Below are positions 28,250-38,481 of a stretch of 64,000 bases of DNA, in pieces; position 1 is the stretch's first letter, and every line of letters starts with the position of its first letter. The stretch lies in contig NZ_CDDD01000106.1 in the NCBI RefSeq assembly GCF_000820165.1, positions 1-64,000 on the forward strand. Direction: 5' to 3'. The notes beneath the pieces were generated by a model that saw only the letters and a list, made by a program, of their open reading frames with translations, ran no database searches and had not been told where the DNA came from. The translations under genes were made by a program, and so were the position numbers. The DNA is from Aeromonas taiwanensis (lineage in GTDB: Bacteria > Pseudomonadota > Gammaproteobacteria > Enterobacterales > Aeromonadaceae).

Positions 28250-28630
28250 CTAGCCAGGTTGCTTGAGCAGACCGGAGGCACCCGCGTAGTCACGGGGAGG
28301 TTGACCCGGTTCCTCGCCGGAAGTGGCTTCGTTTGCCTCCTCCGCTTCGGGCTCGCGGAACAGCGGCTCCTGTACCTTGGCCAGGAACTTGCTCTGCTCT
28401 GCCATGTGGCGATAGAGGGTCTGGTACTGCTCGGCCAGTTGCTCCATCAGGGCGGCGCTGTCGGCGAAGTGGGTGGTGATCTGGCCCTGATAGCTTTCCA
28501 GCTCCTTGTGAGCCTTTTTCAGTTCTTGTTCCAGGCGTCCGGCATCCCGGCTGCGGACAGAGAAACGGCCGATCACTACGCCGATGATCAGGGCGGCAAT
28601 CGCCAGCAGGATCCCGTTAAACAGAGTCAT
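28250..28630 (-). CDS. zapG: Cell-division/envelope protein ZapG (YhcB, DUF1043)
   Basis: A 126-residue protein with one N-terminal membrane helix (about 4-21) and a coiled-coil rich in Glu and Gln. The family pattern IGRFSVRSRDAGRLEQELKK follows the helix. YhcB/ZapG is linked to division and envelope integrity in E. coli. It is divergent from zapE, its usual neighbour. Confidence 0.9.
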   Translation of the reverse strand: MTLFNGILLAIAALIIGVVIGRFSVRSRDAGRLEQELKKAHKELESYQGQITTHFADSAALMEQLAEQYQTLYRHMAEQSKFLAKVQEPLFREPEAEEANEATSGEEPGQPPRDYAGASGLLKQPG

Positions 28631-28769
28631 AGAAGCTCCTTGTTACAGCTAAATCGATGAATTTGAAACGGTCGGATTGACCGCAACGCCTCGCTGGCAC
28701 TATACCGTGCCCCCCGAGAGCGTGATACCATTTTGTCCCTCATTCAGGGACTTGGAGGCGGTTTACAGG

Positions 28770-29864
28770 ATGACCCCGCAGCAAAAATATCAGCAGGATT
28801 TGCAGCGTCCCGGCTTTGTGGCCGACCCGGCCCAGGCAATGGCCGTGACCCGCCTGGAACGACTCTATCAGGATCTGTGCGCCAGCCCGACTCCGACCAG
28901 ATCCCGCGGTCTGCTGGGCTGGCTGCAAAAGCCGAAGAGCCGCGACCCCATCCAGGGGTTATATATGTGGGGCGGCGTGGGCAGAGGCAAGACCTGGCTG
29001 ATGGATACTTTCTTTGACAGCCTGCACGGAGAGCGCAAGCTGCGCGTCCACTTCCACCGGTTCATGCACCGGGTGCATGACGAGCTCAAGGGACTGACCG
29101 GCCAGGCAGACCCTCTCAAGCTCATCGCCAGCAAGCTGGCCAGTGAGGTCGATGTCATTTGCTTCGACGAGTTCTTCGTCTCCGACATTACGGATGCCAT
29201 GCTGCTGGGTACCCTGTTCCAGGAGCTGTTCGGCCATGGTGTGGTGCTGGTGGCCACCTCCAACATCCCGCCCAAGGATCTCTATCGCAACGGCCTGCAG
29301 CGGGCGCGCTTCCTGCCTGCCATTGCCCTCATCGAGCGCCATTGCGAAATTCTGAACGTGGATGGCGGCACCGACTATCGCTTGCGCACGCTGGAGCAGG
29401 CGGAGATCTACCATTTCCCGCTGGATCAGCAGGCCAGGACCAACCTGGATCGCTATTTCGGACAACTGACCGGCATGGCGCAGGCGACAACCGCCGTGCT
29501 GGAGGTCAACCACCGCCAGCTGAGCGTATTGGGTATGGGGGAGGGGGTGCTTTACATGGAGTTCGAACAGCTCTGTTGCACCCCGCGATCCCAAGGGGAC
29601 TACATCGAACTGGCCCGGGAGTTTCACACTGTCCTGCTAGCCAACGTGCAGCCCATGGGCACAGGCACGGACGATGCCGCCCGCCGCTTCATCGCCATGG
29701 TGGACGAGTTCTACGAGCGGCACGTGAAGCTCATCCTGTCGGCATCGGTGCCCATGGCCGAGCTATACGGGGATGGCCTGCTGAATTTCGAATTCAAGCG
29801 CTGTCTTTCACGGCTCCAGGAGATGCAATCGCACGAATACCTTGCAAGAGTGCACCTTCCTTAG
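28770..29864 (+). CDS. zapE: Cell-division ATPase ZapE (AFG1 family)
   Basis: A 364-residue AFG1-like P-loop ATPase that destabilises FtsZ bundles during constriction. Walker A is MWGGVGRGKTWLMD (about 76-88) and Walker B is VICFDEFFVSDI. ATG 28770 (MTPQQKYQQDLQR) has ACAGG upstream and fits the family; the frame is open 31 codons further. Divergent from zapG. Confidence 0.94.
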   Translation: MTPQQKYQQDLQRPGFVADPAQAMAVTRLERLYQDLCASPTPTRSRGLLGWLQKPKSRDPIQGLYMWGGVGRGKTWLMDTFFDSLHGERKLRVHFHRFMHRVHDELKGLTGQADPLKLIASKLASEVDVICFDEFFVSDITDAMLLGTLFQELFGHGVVLVATSNIPPKDLYRNGLQRARFLPAIALIERHCEILNVDGGTDYRLRTLEQAEIYHFPLDQQARTNLDRYFGQLTGMAQATTAVLEVNHRQLSVLGMGEGVLYMEFEQLCCTPRSQGDYIELAREFHTVLLANVQPMGTGTDDAARRFIAMVDEFYERHVKLILSASVPMAELYGDGLLNFEFKRCLSRLQEMQSHEYLARVHLP

Positions 29865-29953
29865 TCACAATACCGCGCCTGCCAGTCGGATGGGCATCTG
29901 CGGCAGGTAGGGCCGGGCGACATTTGCTAGCTTCATGGCAGTGAAATTAGCAG

Positions 29954-29982
29954 GTGATATTTAAGGCAACTTCACTTATAAT
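29954..29982 (+). promoter_or_regulatory. Candidate rplM-rpsI promoter
   Basis: A perfect TATAAT at 29977-29982 with GTGATA 17 bases upstream. Transcription would start near 29989, giving a leader of about 140 bases. Confidence 0.5.
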
Positions 29983-29988
29983 CGCCCG

Positions 29989-30130
29989 GCCCACGTTACA
30001 GCTGTCGATAAGACAGCAACACTTTAAGCTTTACTTGTATTCGAAGGGGTACAGGTAGGCCATCGTTTGTTGTTTGTGGGAGAGCCCCCATAAGCAATTG
30101 GGTCTGTAACAGGTAATTGGGTTTAACTTA
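29989..30130 (+). promoter_or_regulatory. rplM leader, possible L13 autoregulatory RNA
   Basis: A non-coding leader with a perfect hairpin GCTGTC / GACAGC (30001-30017), a second G-rich/C-rich stem near 30077-30092 and a repeated AATTGGGT just before the start codon. Autogenous control of rplM by L13 through its leader is known in E. coli. Whether this leader does the same is inference. Confidence 0.35.
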
Positions 30131-30966
<836 letters not shown>

Positions 30967-30997
30967 TTCGCTTTTGGTACGCACTCTCACGAGTGTC

Positions 30998-31029
30998 AAA
31001 AAAGCCTGGCCATGTGCCAGGCTTTTTTT
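30998..31029 (+). terminator. Terminator of the rplM-rpsI operon
   Basis: AAAAAAGCCTGGC and GCCAGGCTTTTTTT with a CATGT loop; classic intrinsic terminator 31 bases after rpsI. Confidence 0.95.
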
Positions 31030-31264
31030 ATTGGTAATAGTCCATGCACTAATGCTAAGCACACGTCACAAAAGACAAAAATTTGTGTATTTATTGTTTT
31101 TACCCATCGCTTCCCTTTCTTGTCAAATTGTTATCTTTTCTTTAAAATTTCCATGGTCTTTCTGTGTCAATTGCCACTCCGCTTCCACCGCAGTTGTCAG
31201 GGAGAGGAGATAGGAAACGGGGACACTATAAGAATGAGCGGAGTCCACATGGGAGAGTTTTTGG

Positions 31265-31855
31265 ATGAGCAATGCGCCAGTTGATACCGGTCGCCGCAGA
31301 TTTCTTACCTGGTCAACGGTTGCCGTTGGCGGTGTAGGAGCTGCTTTTACCGCAGTGCCGTTTATAAAGTCATGGAATCCGAGTGCCAAAGCCAAGGCGG
31401 CGGGGGCACCGGTAGAGGTGGATATCAGCAAGTTGGAGCCGGGTCAGCTGATCCGGGTCGAGTGGCGTGGCAAGCCTGTCTGGGTGGTGAAGCGCACCAA
31501 GCAGACTCTGGATGCCCTGGCCGCACACGACGACAAGTTGCGAGATCCTGCCTCCGACGAGCCACAACAACCGGACTATGCCCACAATGGCTACAGATCC
31601 ATCAGGCCGGAAATCTTCGTGGCGGTCGGTATTTGTACTCACCTGGGTTGCTCCCCCTCCTACCTGCCCGACAGCTTCGGCGAACAGGTGCAAGGGGTGA
31701 CCTCCGGCTTCTTCTGCCCATGCCATGGTTCCAAGTTTGACATGGCCGGTCGGGTGTTCCAGGGCGTGCCTGCGCCGCTGAACCTGGTCATCCCGCCATA
31801 CCAATTTCTTAGCGACACCACCATTCTGGTGGGTGCCGATGGCAAGGAGGCCTGA
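31265..31855 (+). CDS. petA: Ubiquinol-cytochrome c reductase Rieske iron-sulfur subunit
   Basis: A 196-residue Rieske protein of the bc1 complex. The twin-arginine signal/anchor GRRRFLTWSTVAVGGVGAAF (about 9-27) is followed by the [2Fe-2S] ligand boxes CTHLGCSPSYL and CPCHGSKFD. It passes electrons from ubiquinol to cytochrome c1. The region before it (31030-31264) is AT-rich and must carry the promoter. petB follows two bases later. Confidence 0.97.
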   Translation: MSNAPVDTGRRRFLTWSTVAVGGVGAAFTAVPFIKSWNPSAKAKAAGAPVEVDISKLEPGQLIRVEWRGKPVWVVKRTKQTLDALAAHDDKLRDPASDEPQQPDYAHNGYRSIRPEIFVAVGICTHLGCSPSYLPDSFGEQVQGVTSGFFCPCHGSKFDMAGRVFQGVPAPLNLVIPPYQFLSDTTILVGADGKEA

Positions 31856-31857
31856 CC

Positions 31858-33075
31858 ATGTTTGCCAAACTCATGGGCTGGATTGACGATCGTTTCCCGC
31901 TCACGGCCATGTACAACGATCACATGGCCAAGTATCCGGCTCCCAAGAACCTGAATTTCTGGTACTTCTTCGGTTCCCTCGCCATGCTGGTGCTGGTCAA
32001 CCAGATCATCACCGGCATCTGGCTCACCATGAACTACAACCCCTCTGCGGAAGGCGCCTTTGCCTCCGTCGAGTACATCATGCGGGATGTGGATTACGGC
32101 TGGCTGCTGCGTTACATGCACTCCACCGGCGCCTCCGCCTTCTTTGTGGTGGTCTATCTGCACATGTTCCGCGGCATGATCTACGGCTCTTACCAGAAGC
32201 CGCGCGAGCTGCTGTGGATCTTCGGCATGCTGATCTTCCTGGTGCTGATGGCGGAAGCCTTCATGGGTTACCTGCTGCCATGGGGCCAGATGTCCTTCTG
32301 GGGAGCTCAGGTCATCATCTCGCTGTTTGGCGCTATCCCGGTCATCGGTGACGATCTGACCTTGTGGATCCGCGGTGACTACGTCATCTCCGGTGCCACC
32401 CTGAACCGCTTCTTCGCGCTGCACGTCATTGCGCTGCCGCTGGTACTGGTGATGCTGGTGGCCATGCATATCCTGGCGCTGCACGAGGTGGGGTCGAACA
32501 ACCCGGACGGCATCGACATCAAGAAGCACAAGGATGAAAAAGGCTGGCCGCTGGATGCGGTGGCTTTCCACCCCTACTTCACGGTCAAGGACATGATCGG
32601 GGTGGCAGGTTTCCTGTTCCTGTTCTGCGCCATCATCTTCTTCAAGCCGGATATGTGGGGCTACTTCCTCGAGAAGCCGAACTTTGAGGTGGCGAACGGT
32701 CTGAAGACTCCGGAGCACATTGCCCCGGTCTGGTACTTCACTCCCTTCTACGCCATCCTGCGCGCGGTTCCGGACAAGCTGCTCGGGGTCATCATGATGG
32801 GCCTCTCCATCGTGGTGCTGTTCCTGCTGCCCTGGCTGGATCGCTGCAAGGTGCGTTCGGTGCGCTATCGCAGCACCCTGCACAAGTTGAATATCGCCCA
32901 GTTCGTGGTCTGCTTCATCATCCTGGGGGTGCTGGGCGTGCTGCCATCGACTCCGACACTGACCCTGATCGCACAGGTCTGTTCACTGGGCTATTTCGGG
33001 TTCTTCGTCCTGTTGTTCTTCTACAGCAAGAATGAGAGCACCAAGCCGCTGCCGGAGAGGGTGACATTCAAATGA
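31858..33075 (+). CDS. petB: Cytochrome b subunit of the bc1 complex
   Basis: A 405-residue polytopic protein with about eight membrane helices. WGQMSFWGAQVIISLFGAIP is the quinone-site region, and paired histidines (in RYMHSTGASAF, FALHVIALPL and LHEVGS-type segments) ligate the two hemes b. It is the full-length, unsplit form as in other proteobacteria. It overlaps petC by four bases. Confidence 0.97.
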   Translation: MFAKLMGWIDDRFPLTAMYNDHMAKYPAPKNLNFWYFFGSLAMLVLVNQIITGIWLTMNYNPSAEGAFASVEYIMRDVDYGWLLRYMHSTGASAFFVVVYLHMFRGMIYGSYQKPRELLWIFGMLIFLVLMAEAFMGYLLPWGQMSFWGAQVIISLFGAIPVIGDDLTLWIRGDYVISGATLNRFFALHVIALPLVLVMLVAMHILALHEVGSNNPDGIDIKKHKDEKGWPLDAVAFHPYFTVKDMIGVAGFLFLFCAIIFFKPDMWGYFLEKPNFEVANGLKTPEHIAPVWYFTPFYAILRAVPDKLLGVIMMGLSIVVLFLLPWLDRCKVRSVRYRSTLHKLNIAQFVVCFIILGVLGVLPSTPTLTLIAQVCSLGYFGFFVLLFFYSKNESTKPLPERVTFK

Positions 33076-33806
33076 AAAGAATAATGTTTGCAGTGCTGGC
33101 CCTTCTGCCCGGCCTGGTGTTGGCCGCAGGCAGTGGCTTCCCGCTCGACAAGGCGGAATATGACCTGAGTGACAAGGCATCCCTGCAAAGGGGGGCTACC
33201 ACCTTCATGAACTACTGCGCCGGTTGCCACTCCACCCAGTATCAACGTTACAACCGGGTGGCAGCCGACATCGGCATTCCGGAAGAGTTGATGAAGGAGA
33301 ACCTGATCTTCACAGGCGCCAAGATCGGCGATCTGATGAAGAGCGCCATGTCCGAGAAGGACGCGGCGCGCTGGTTCGGTGCGCCGCCGCCCGACCTGAC
33401 CCTGGTGGCCAGGGTGCGGGGGGCCGACTGGGTGTATACCTATCTGCGCTCTTTCTATGTGGATGAGACCCGGCCGTTCGGGGTAAACAACGCTGTCTTC
33501 CCGTCGGTGGGCATGCCCCATGTGCTGGAGCCGCTGCAGGGGACGCCCCGTGCAGAATTCGCGACCCACAAGGTCGATGGCGTCGATGTCCAGCAGGTTG
33601 CCAGCATCAAATCTGACGGCAACGGTGAAATGAACAATGAAGAATATGATCAGACGGTGCTGGATCTGGTAAACTTCTTGGTCTACTCGGCTGAGCCGGT
33701 GCAGCAGGAGCGCGAACGCATGGGTTTCTGGGTACTCGGTTTCATCGCTATCTTCTTCATCTTCACTGTGCTGTTGAAGAAGGAGTTCTGGCGCGACGTT
33801 CACTAA
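33072..33806 (+). CDS. petC: Cytochrome c1 subunit of the bc1 complex
   Basis: A 244-residue protein with a signal peptide (1-19), heme c site CAGCH (C49, C52, H53), distal Met likely in VGMPHVLEPL, and a C-terminal membrane anchor (about 217-236, MGFWVLGFIAIFFIF). It accepts electrons from the Rieske protein. ATG overlaps the petB stop (ATGA). Followed by a terminator. Confidence 0.97.
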   Translation: MKRIMFAVLALLPGLVLAAGSGFPLDKAEYDLSDKASLQRGATTFMNYCAGCHSTQYQRYNRVAADIGIPEELMKENLIFTGAKIGDLMKSAMSEKDAARWFGAPPPDLTLVARVRGADWVYTYLRSFYVDETRPFGVNNAVFPSVGMPHVLEPLQGTPRAEFATHKVDGVDVQQVASIKSDGNGEMNNEEYDQTVLDLVNFLVYSAEPVQQERERMGFWVLGFIAIFFIFTVLLKKEFWRDVH

Positions 33807-33832
33807 GCGACCAGATCGGAGTAATATGACGC

Positions 33833-33876
33833 ACGGCAATGAAGACAGACATGCTTCATTGCCGTTTCTGCTTTTT
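33833..33876 (+). terminator. Terminator after petABC
   Basis: A perfect 12-base stem ACGGCAATGAAG / CTTCATTGCCGT (33833-33865) followed by TTCTGCTTTTT. It lies between petC and sspA and could also modulate sspA. Confidence 0.8.
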
Positions 33877-33893
33877 AATGACGGGAGGGTTCA

Positions 33894-34523
33894 ATGGCTG
33901 TAGCTGCCAATAAGCGTTCGGTAATGACGCTGTTTTCCGGTGCCAACGATATGTTCAGCCATCAGGTGCGCATTGTCCTGGCGGAGAAGGGTGTTAGCGT
34001 GGATATCTGCCAGGTTGATCCTGCCAACCTGCCGGACGAGCTGGCCGAGCTGAACCCGTACAACACTGTGCCGACCCTGGTGGATCGCGAACTGGCGTTG
34101 TACACCTCGCGCATCATCATGGAGTATCTGGACGAGCGTTTCCCGCATCCGCCCCTGATGCCGGTCTATCCGGTGGCGCGTGGCAACAGCCGTCTGATGA
34201 TGCATCGCATCGAGCTGGACTGGTACTCGCTGGCCGACAAGATCATGGCAGGCACCGATACCGAAGCCGCCCGCGCCGAGCTGCGTGACAACTTGCTGGC
34301 CATCGCCCCCATCTTCGGCGAGATGCCTTACTTCATGAGTGAAGAGTTCGGTCTGGTCGACTGCTACATGGCTCCGCTGCTGTGGCGTCTGCCGAGCCTG
34401 GGCATCGACTTCACCGGTCGTGGCGCCAAGGAGCTGAAGGCCTACATGGTGCGTCTGTTCGAACGTGAGTCTTTCCAGGCCTCCCTGACCGAAGCCGAGC
34501 GCGAGATCCGTGCCGGCGTATGA
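33894..34523 (+). CDS. sspA: Stringent starvation protein A
   Basis: A 209-residue glutathione-transferase-fold protein that binds RNA polymerase in stationary phase in E. coli. The N-terminal thioredoxin-like part has [20 protein letters not shown] and [14 protein letters not shown]; the C-terminal helical domain follows. It lacks the Cys/Ser typical of active GSTs, as in other SspA. It overlaps sspB by four bases. Confidence 0.96.
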   Translation: MAVAANKRSVMTLFSGANDMFSHQVRIVLAEKGVSVDICQVDPANLPDELAELNPYNTVPTLVDRELALYTSRIIMEYLDERFPHPPLMPVYPVARGNSRLMMHRIELDWYSLADKIMAGTDTEAARAELRDNLLAIAPIFGEMPYFMSEEFGLVDCYMAPLLWRLPSLGIDFTGRGAKELKAYMVRLFERESFQASLTEAEREIRAGV

Positions 34524-34951
34524 GCATGGAACCGACAATGACTCCCAGTCGCCCGTATCTGCTGCGGGCGTTTTTTGACTGGTTGCTGGATAACGATCTG
34601 ACTCCCCATCTGGTGGTCAATGCGAACATTCCCCATGTGATGGTGCCGATGCAGTTTGTGCAGGATGGTCAGATCGTCCTGAACATCGCTCCCCGAGCCG
34701 TCGGCCAGTTCCACATGGACAATGAGGCCGTCAGCTTCAACGCCCGCTTCGGTGGTGTGTCGCAGCAGGTCTATATCCCGATGGCGGCCATTCTGGCCAT
34801 CCATGCCCGGGAGAACGGCGTGGGCACCCTGTTCCCGCCGGAGCCGGGTTACGATCTCTGGCTGGAGCAGGCTGAGGCCACGGCGCAGCCCGAGCCCGAA
34901 TCGGAGCCACCGCGCCCGTCGGGCCGTCCGACGCTGAAAGTCATCAAATAA
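34520..34951 (+). CDS. sspB: ClpXP adaptor SspB
   Basis: A 143-residue adaptor that tethers ssrA-tagged proteins to ClpXP. The N-terminal domain matches E. coli SspB ([39 protein letters not shown]), and the C-terminal tail ends RPTLKVIK, the ClpX-binding peptide. ATG overlaps the sspA stop. Confidence 0.97.
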   Translation: MSMEPTMTPSRPYLLRAFFDWLLDNDLTPHLVVNANIPHVMVPMQFVQDGQIVLNIAPRAVGQFHMDNEAVSFNARFGGVSQQVYIPMAAILAIHARENGVGTLFPPEPGYDLWLEQAEATAQPEPESEPPRPSGRPTLKVIK

Positions 34952-34980
34952 AAAAACGCAGCCTCCTGGCTGCGTTTTTT
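34951..34980. terminator. Bidirectional terminator between sspB and dolP
   Basis: AAAAAACGCAGCC and GGCTGCGTTTTTT with a TCCT loop, suited to both convergent transcripts. Confidence 0.95.
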
Positions 34981-34995
34981 ACATCCCCTGCATGA

Positions 34996-35574
34996 TCAGT
35001 TCTGGGCGAACTCGAAGGCCTTGATCACCTGCCTCACGCCGCTGACGTGGCGGGCTATCTCCACGGCCTGATCCCCCTCCTGGCGGGTCACCAGGCCAAT
35101 CAGGAACACCTCGCTGTTCTCGGTGACGACCTTGACCTTGGCGCTGTCGAAGTTCTTGGCGGCCAGCATGTCGGCCCGCACCTTGGAGGTGATCCAGGTG
35201 TCGTTGCTGCGCACCCCGATGCTCACCGGCTTGCCGAGACGCAGCTCGTTGTAGACGTGGCGCACCCCTTCGATACGAGCCACTATCTTGCCCGCTTCCT
35301 GCTTGTAGGTGTCGGAGGGGGTCTGGCCGACCAGCAGGACGCGGCCATTGTTGCTGTAGACGCTGATCTTGCTGGCGGCGCTAAGGGGCTTGTTGTCGGC
35401 CAGCAGGTTGGCCGCCTTCAGCTCGATGGCCTGATCGTCCCATTGGGCACCCAGGGTGCGGCGATCACCGGACGCCTTGGCGGTCCCGGCGGCGCCCCCC
35501 ACCACGACGGCAGCACAGCCCTGCAGCAGCAGAGAGGCGGTCAGCAGGCCAAGCACCAGTATCTTCTTGTTCAT
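34996..35574 (-). CDS. dolP: Outer-membrane BON-domain lipoprotein DolP (YraP)
   Basis: A 192-residue lipoprotein. The signal peptide ends in the lipobox LLLQGCAA (Cys near residue 19). Two BON domains follow (about 45-110 and 120-190, with GRVLLVGQTPS and EVFLIGLVTRQEG). DolP maintains outer-membrane integrity at division sites. It lies 4 bases after diaA, as in E. coli. Confidence 0.93.
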   Translation of the reverse strand: MNKKILVLGLLTASLLLQGCAAVVVGGAAGTAKASGDRRTLGAQWDDQAIELKAANLLADNKPLSAASKISVYSNNGRVLLVGQTPSDTYKQEAGKIVARIEGVRHVYNELRLGKPVSIGVRSNDTWITSKVRADMLAAKNFDSAKVKVVTENSEVFLIGLVTRQEGDQAVEIARHVSGVRQVIKAFEFAQN

Positions 35575-35578
35575 GGTT

Positions 35579-36169
35579 TCAATCTTCCTGTTGCGGGAAA
35601 AGAGTCTGGTCGATGAGATCACAGAGGCAGTGCAGGGTCAACAGATTCACTTCCAGAATGCGGGGGCGACGGGCGGAGGGGACGCGGATCTCCACGTCAT
35701 TGGGGCCGAGCAGGCCGGCGATTTCTCCTCCGTCCCCGCCACCCAGCACTATGATGGTCATGTCGCGGGAGAGGGCCGCCTCGGCCGCCTTGATCAGGCT
35801 GCGACTGTTGCCCGTGGTGGTGATGACCACCAGTATGTCACCGGGCTGACCCAGAGCCCGGATCTGCTTGGCATACACCTCTTCGAAACCGTGATCCGTG
35901 GCGATGGCGCTGATGGTGGCCATGTCCGGTGTCAGGGCCAGGCCAGGCAGGGAGGGGCGGGGCGTCTCATAGCAGTTCACCAGCTCGGAGATGAACAGCT
36001 GTGCCAGCGCCGAGGAGGGGCCGTTGCCGCAGGCCATCACCTTGTGGCCATTGAGCAGACAGATGGTCAGCATCTGGGCCGCGGTGTGGATGGCGTCCGG
36101 CAGCGCCTCGGCGGCGGCTATCTTGGTCTGGATGCTCTCGGTGTAATTCTCTTTGATGGGATCTGTCAT
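35579..36169 (-). CDS. diaA: DnaA initiator-associating protein DiaA
   Basis: A 196-residue SIS-domain protein related to phosphoheptose isomerase Gmh[21 protein letters not shown] (about 43-60) and [17 protein letters not shown] are the SIS motifs. DiaA tetramers bind DnaA and promote initiation. The neighbourhood yraN-diaA-dolP decides DiaA over GmhA. Confidence 0.93.
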   Translation of the reverse strand: MTDPIKENYTESIQTKIAAAEALPDAIHTAAQMLTICLLNGHKVMACGNGPSSALAQLFISELVNCYETPRPSLPGLALTPDMATISAIATDHGFEEVYAKQIRALGQPGDILVVITTTGNSRSLIKAAEAALSRDMTIIVLGGGDGGEIAGLLGPNDVEIRVPSARRPRILEVNLLTLHCLCDLIDQTLFPQQED

Positions 36170-36178
36170 GGGGTCCTC

Positions 36179-36574
36179 TTAAAACGCGTTCTGGATCCAG
36201 TCCGGCTGGTCGCCCTCGAACGCGATCACATCGAATCGACAGGCCTGGCTGGCCTCATTGATGGCATGTTGCTTGAAATAGTGGCGGGCGGCCAGCACGA
36301 TCTTGTGCTGCTTGCGCCGGGTGACCGAGCTGGCGGCCCCGCCATGGCTGGCGTGAGCACGATATCTGACCTCGACAAACACCAGGGTATCCCCCTGGCG
36401 CATGACAAGATCGATTTCACCACCGCGGCAGCGGTAGTTGCGGGTCACGGGTTGCAGGCCGCGGGCCTGCAACCAGCGTTCCGCTACCTGCTCAAAGAGC
36501 TGTCCCTTGCTCGTCGCTGCCGATGGCAACAGGTTCAACCACTGCTGGTGCAGCTGTGTCAGTAACCTCTTCAT
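36179..36574 (-). CDS. yraN: YraN/UPF0102 family endonuclease-like protein
   Basis: A 131-residue protein of UPF0102 with a Holliday-junction-resolvase-like fold. GEIDLVMRQGDTLVFVEVRYR carries the PD-(D/E)xK-like core (D51 region; E-V-R where others have E-V-K). ATG 36574 fits the family; it lies inside the lpoA 3' end (83-base overlap). Biochemical role not settled. Confidence 0.9.
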   Translation of the reverse strand: MKRLLTQLHQQWLNLLPSAATSKGQLFEQVAERWLQARGLQPVTRNYRCRGGEIDLVMRQGDTLVFVEVRYRAHASHGGAASSVTRRKQHKIVLAARHYFKQHAINEASQACRFDVIAFEGDQPDWIQNAF

Positions 36575-38402
36575 GGGTCGCGTCCTCCAGCTGGGGCAAG
36601 GCGGTGTCGCTGACCAGCTTGCCATTCTGATAGGTGGCCCACTCCAGCACGCGCACGATGTTGCCCTGAGGATCCACGCTCAGCTGGCCGCTCATGCCCG
36701 GCTGTTGCATGGCGTTGACCTGGCGCATCTGCGGCAGGTTGTCAGCCAGGCTGACCGCATCGTAGCCGAGGGCGAACAGACGCAGCAGATCCCCCTGGGT
36801 TTGCGGCCAGAGAAGTGCAATCTGTTCACGCTCCTTCTCGTAGCTGCCCAGGATCAGCGGCATGTCGGAGATGTGCATGCCGTTAAGTTCGGAGGCGACC
36901 TCGGTCGCCCCGCTGTCATAGCCGCGAGAGCTGCTGTAGATGGGCAGGCTGCCCATGGGATTGACCGAGATATCCACGTAGGGCTTGATCATCCGTGTCT
37001 CCAGGCTGTTGGCCACCACGTAGACGGCATCGATACTGCGCGGCGCGGCATCCGAAAGCTGGACGATCTCCCCGGCGCGGGCGGTGGAGCGACCGCTCAG
37101 GGCATTCTTGACCATGCCCTGCACCTCGTTGCGTGCCCCGAAGGTAGCGACCACCGGCTTCTCCTGGCTGACGCCGGCCCAGGCCTGCTCAAACGCCTTG
37201 ATGCTGCTGTAACCAATACGGCCCTGTGCGGCGATCAAGAGGGGTTTGCGATAACCCTGGCCGTAGAGATACTGCGCGGCCTGGCTCGCGTCGGCGGCGG
37301 CAGAGAGAGAGAAGTAGAAGGTGTTGTCGTTGACGATCGGCTTGTCCAGCTCGTTCAGCGCCAGTACCGGCACGGTCGGGTTGGACTTGAGCAGATCCTC
37401 GACCTGATCCTTGAGCAGCGGGCCGATGATCATGTTGGCCCCTTCCTGGATCGCCTGCTTGTAGAGGTCCCCCATCGCCTTGCCCTGGGTGTCGTAGAAG
37501 TTCAGGGTGAATTGCCCCTGATTCTCCTTGTAGGACATCAGCATGCCGTTGCGGATGGCGGCGCCCTGCGCCTCCAGGTTGCCAGAGAGCGGCAGGAAGA
37601 CGGCGACCTGCTGCAGCGTGCCGCTGCTCGTGGTGGCAAGATCGCCAAGGCCGGCCGGCATGTCACTCTGTGCCGGGTGGTTGGGGAAGCTCTGCTTCCA
37701 CCCTGCTAGCTGGCGGGAGAGCTGGCTTGGCTGGGCGCCAAACTCGTTCACCAGGGCAGCCAGCCGTAGCCAGCCGGTGGTGACGTCGGGAGCCGGCGCC
37801 TCTTCCAGGGCTTGCAGGGTGGAGGGGGTCATGCTCTTGAGCAGGGACCAGATCTGCTGATGGTTGGTGGAAAGCTCATTCTTGGCCAGGTAGGGTTCCA
37901 GCAGGATCAGCGACTTGGCGGCACCGAACTTGTTGTTGATGTCCAGTTGCAGCACCACGCGCTGGCGGTACCAGTCCTTCTGGGTATCGGCATCCAGCAC
38001 CACGTCCGGCTTGCCCTCCAGCAGGATGAGTGCCTGGTTGGCATTGCCCTGGGCGAGCAGCAGATGCGCCTGCAACAGTTGCAGCTGCGCCTGTTGTTCC
38101 GGGCTCTGGGCCTGCTTCTGCAACTGCTGGTACAGGGCGGCGGCAGGCTTGGCCTGACCGAGCGCAAGGTAGCTGCGGGCGGCCATCACCTGCCAGACGA
38201 AGGCTTCCGCCGGTTTGGCGGGGTCGACCTGTTCCAGATACCACTGGGCATTCTTGGTCAGATCCGAGAAGGCCGACGGCATGCCGGGCTGACCCGAAGG
38301 TTGATTGGGCTCCGACGCACAGGCGGCGAGCAGTACTGCCGCGAGTATGATGCCGAAGAGTCGTGATACACTTAGCTGCTTTGTAACCCGGTTCAAGTTC
38401 AT
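36492..38402 (-). CDS. lpoA: Penicillin-binding protein activator LpoA
   Basis: A 636-residue outer-membrane lipoprotein that activates PBP1a. Signal peptide with lipobox LLAACAS (Cys about residue 27). The N-terminal TPR-like helical region (about 45-260) is followed by a periplasmic-binding-protein-like domain starting at VAVFLPLSGNLEAQGAAI. Start 38402 keeps the signal peptide; an ATG at 38429 is possible. Divergent from rsmI as in E. coli. The 3' end overlaps yraN. Confidence 0.93.
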   Translation of the reverse strand: MNLNRVTKQLSVSRLFGIILAAVLLAACASEPNQPSGQPGMPSAFSDLTKNAQWYLEQVDPAKPAEAFVWQVMAARSYLALGQAKPAAALYQQLQKQAQSPEQQAQLQLLQAHLLLAQGNANQALILLEGKPDVVLDADTQKDWYRQRVVLQLDINNKFGAAKSLILLEPYLAKNELSTNHQQIWSLLKSMTPSTLQALEEAPAPDVTTGWLRLAALVNEFGAQPSQLSRQLAGWKQSFPNHPAQSDMPAGLGDLATTSSGTLQQVAVFLPLSGNLEAQGAAIRNGMLMSYKENQGQFTLNFYDTQGKAMGDLYKQAIQEGANMIIGPLLKDQVEDLLKSNPTVPVLALNELDKPIVNDNTFYFSLSAAADASQAAQYLYGQGYRKPLLIAAQGRIGYSSIKAFEQAWAGVSQEKPVVATFGARNEVQGMVKNALSGRSTARAGEIVQLSDAAPRSIDAVYVVANSLETRMIKPYVDISVNPMGSLPIYSSSRGYDSGATEVASELNGMHISDMPLILGSYEKEREQIALLWPQTQGDLLRLFALGYDAVSLADNLPQMRQVNAMQQPGMSGQLSVDPQGNIVRVLEWATYQNGKLVSDTALPQLEDATHEEVTDTAAPAVVEPVAIGSDEQGTAL

Positions 38403-38481
38403 TCCCCGACCAGTGTTGAAATTCCTCATAGTGTAAACGGGCCAATATGACGACACAATTGTCGGGGCACTCGGAGATCCC

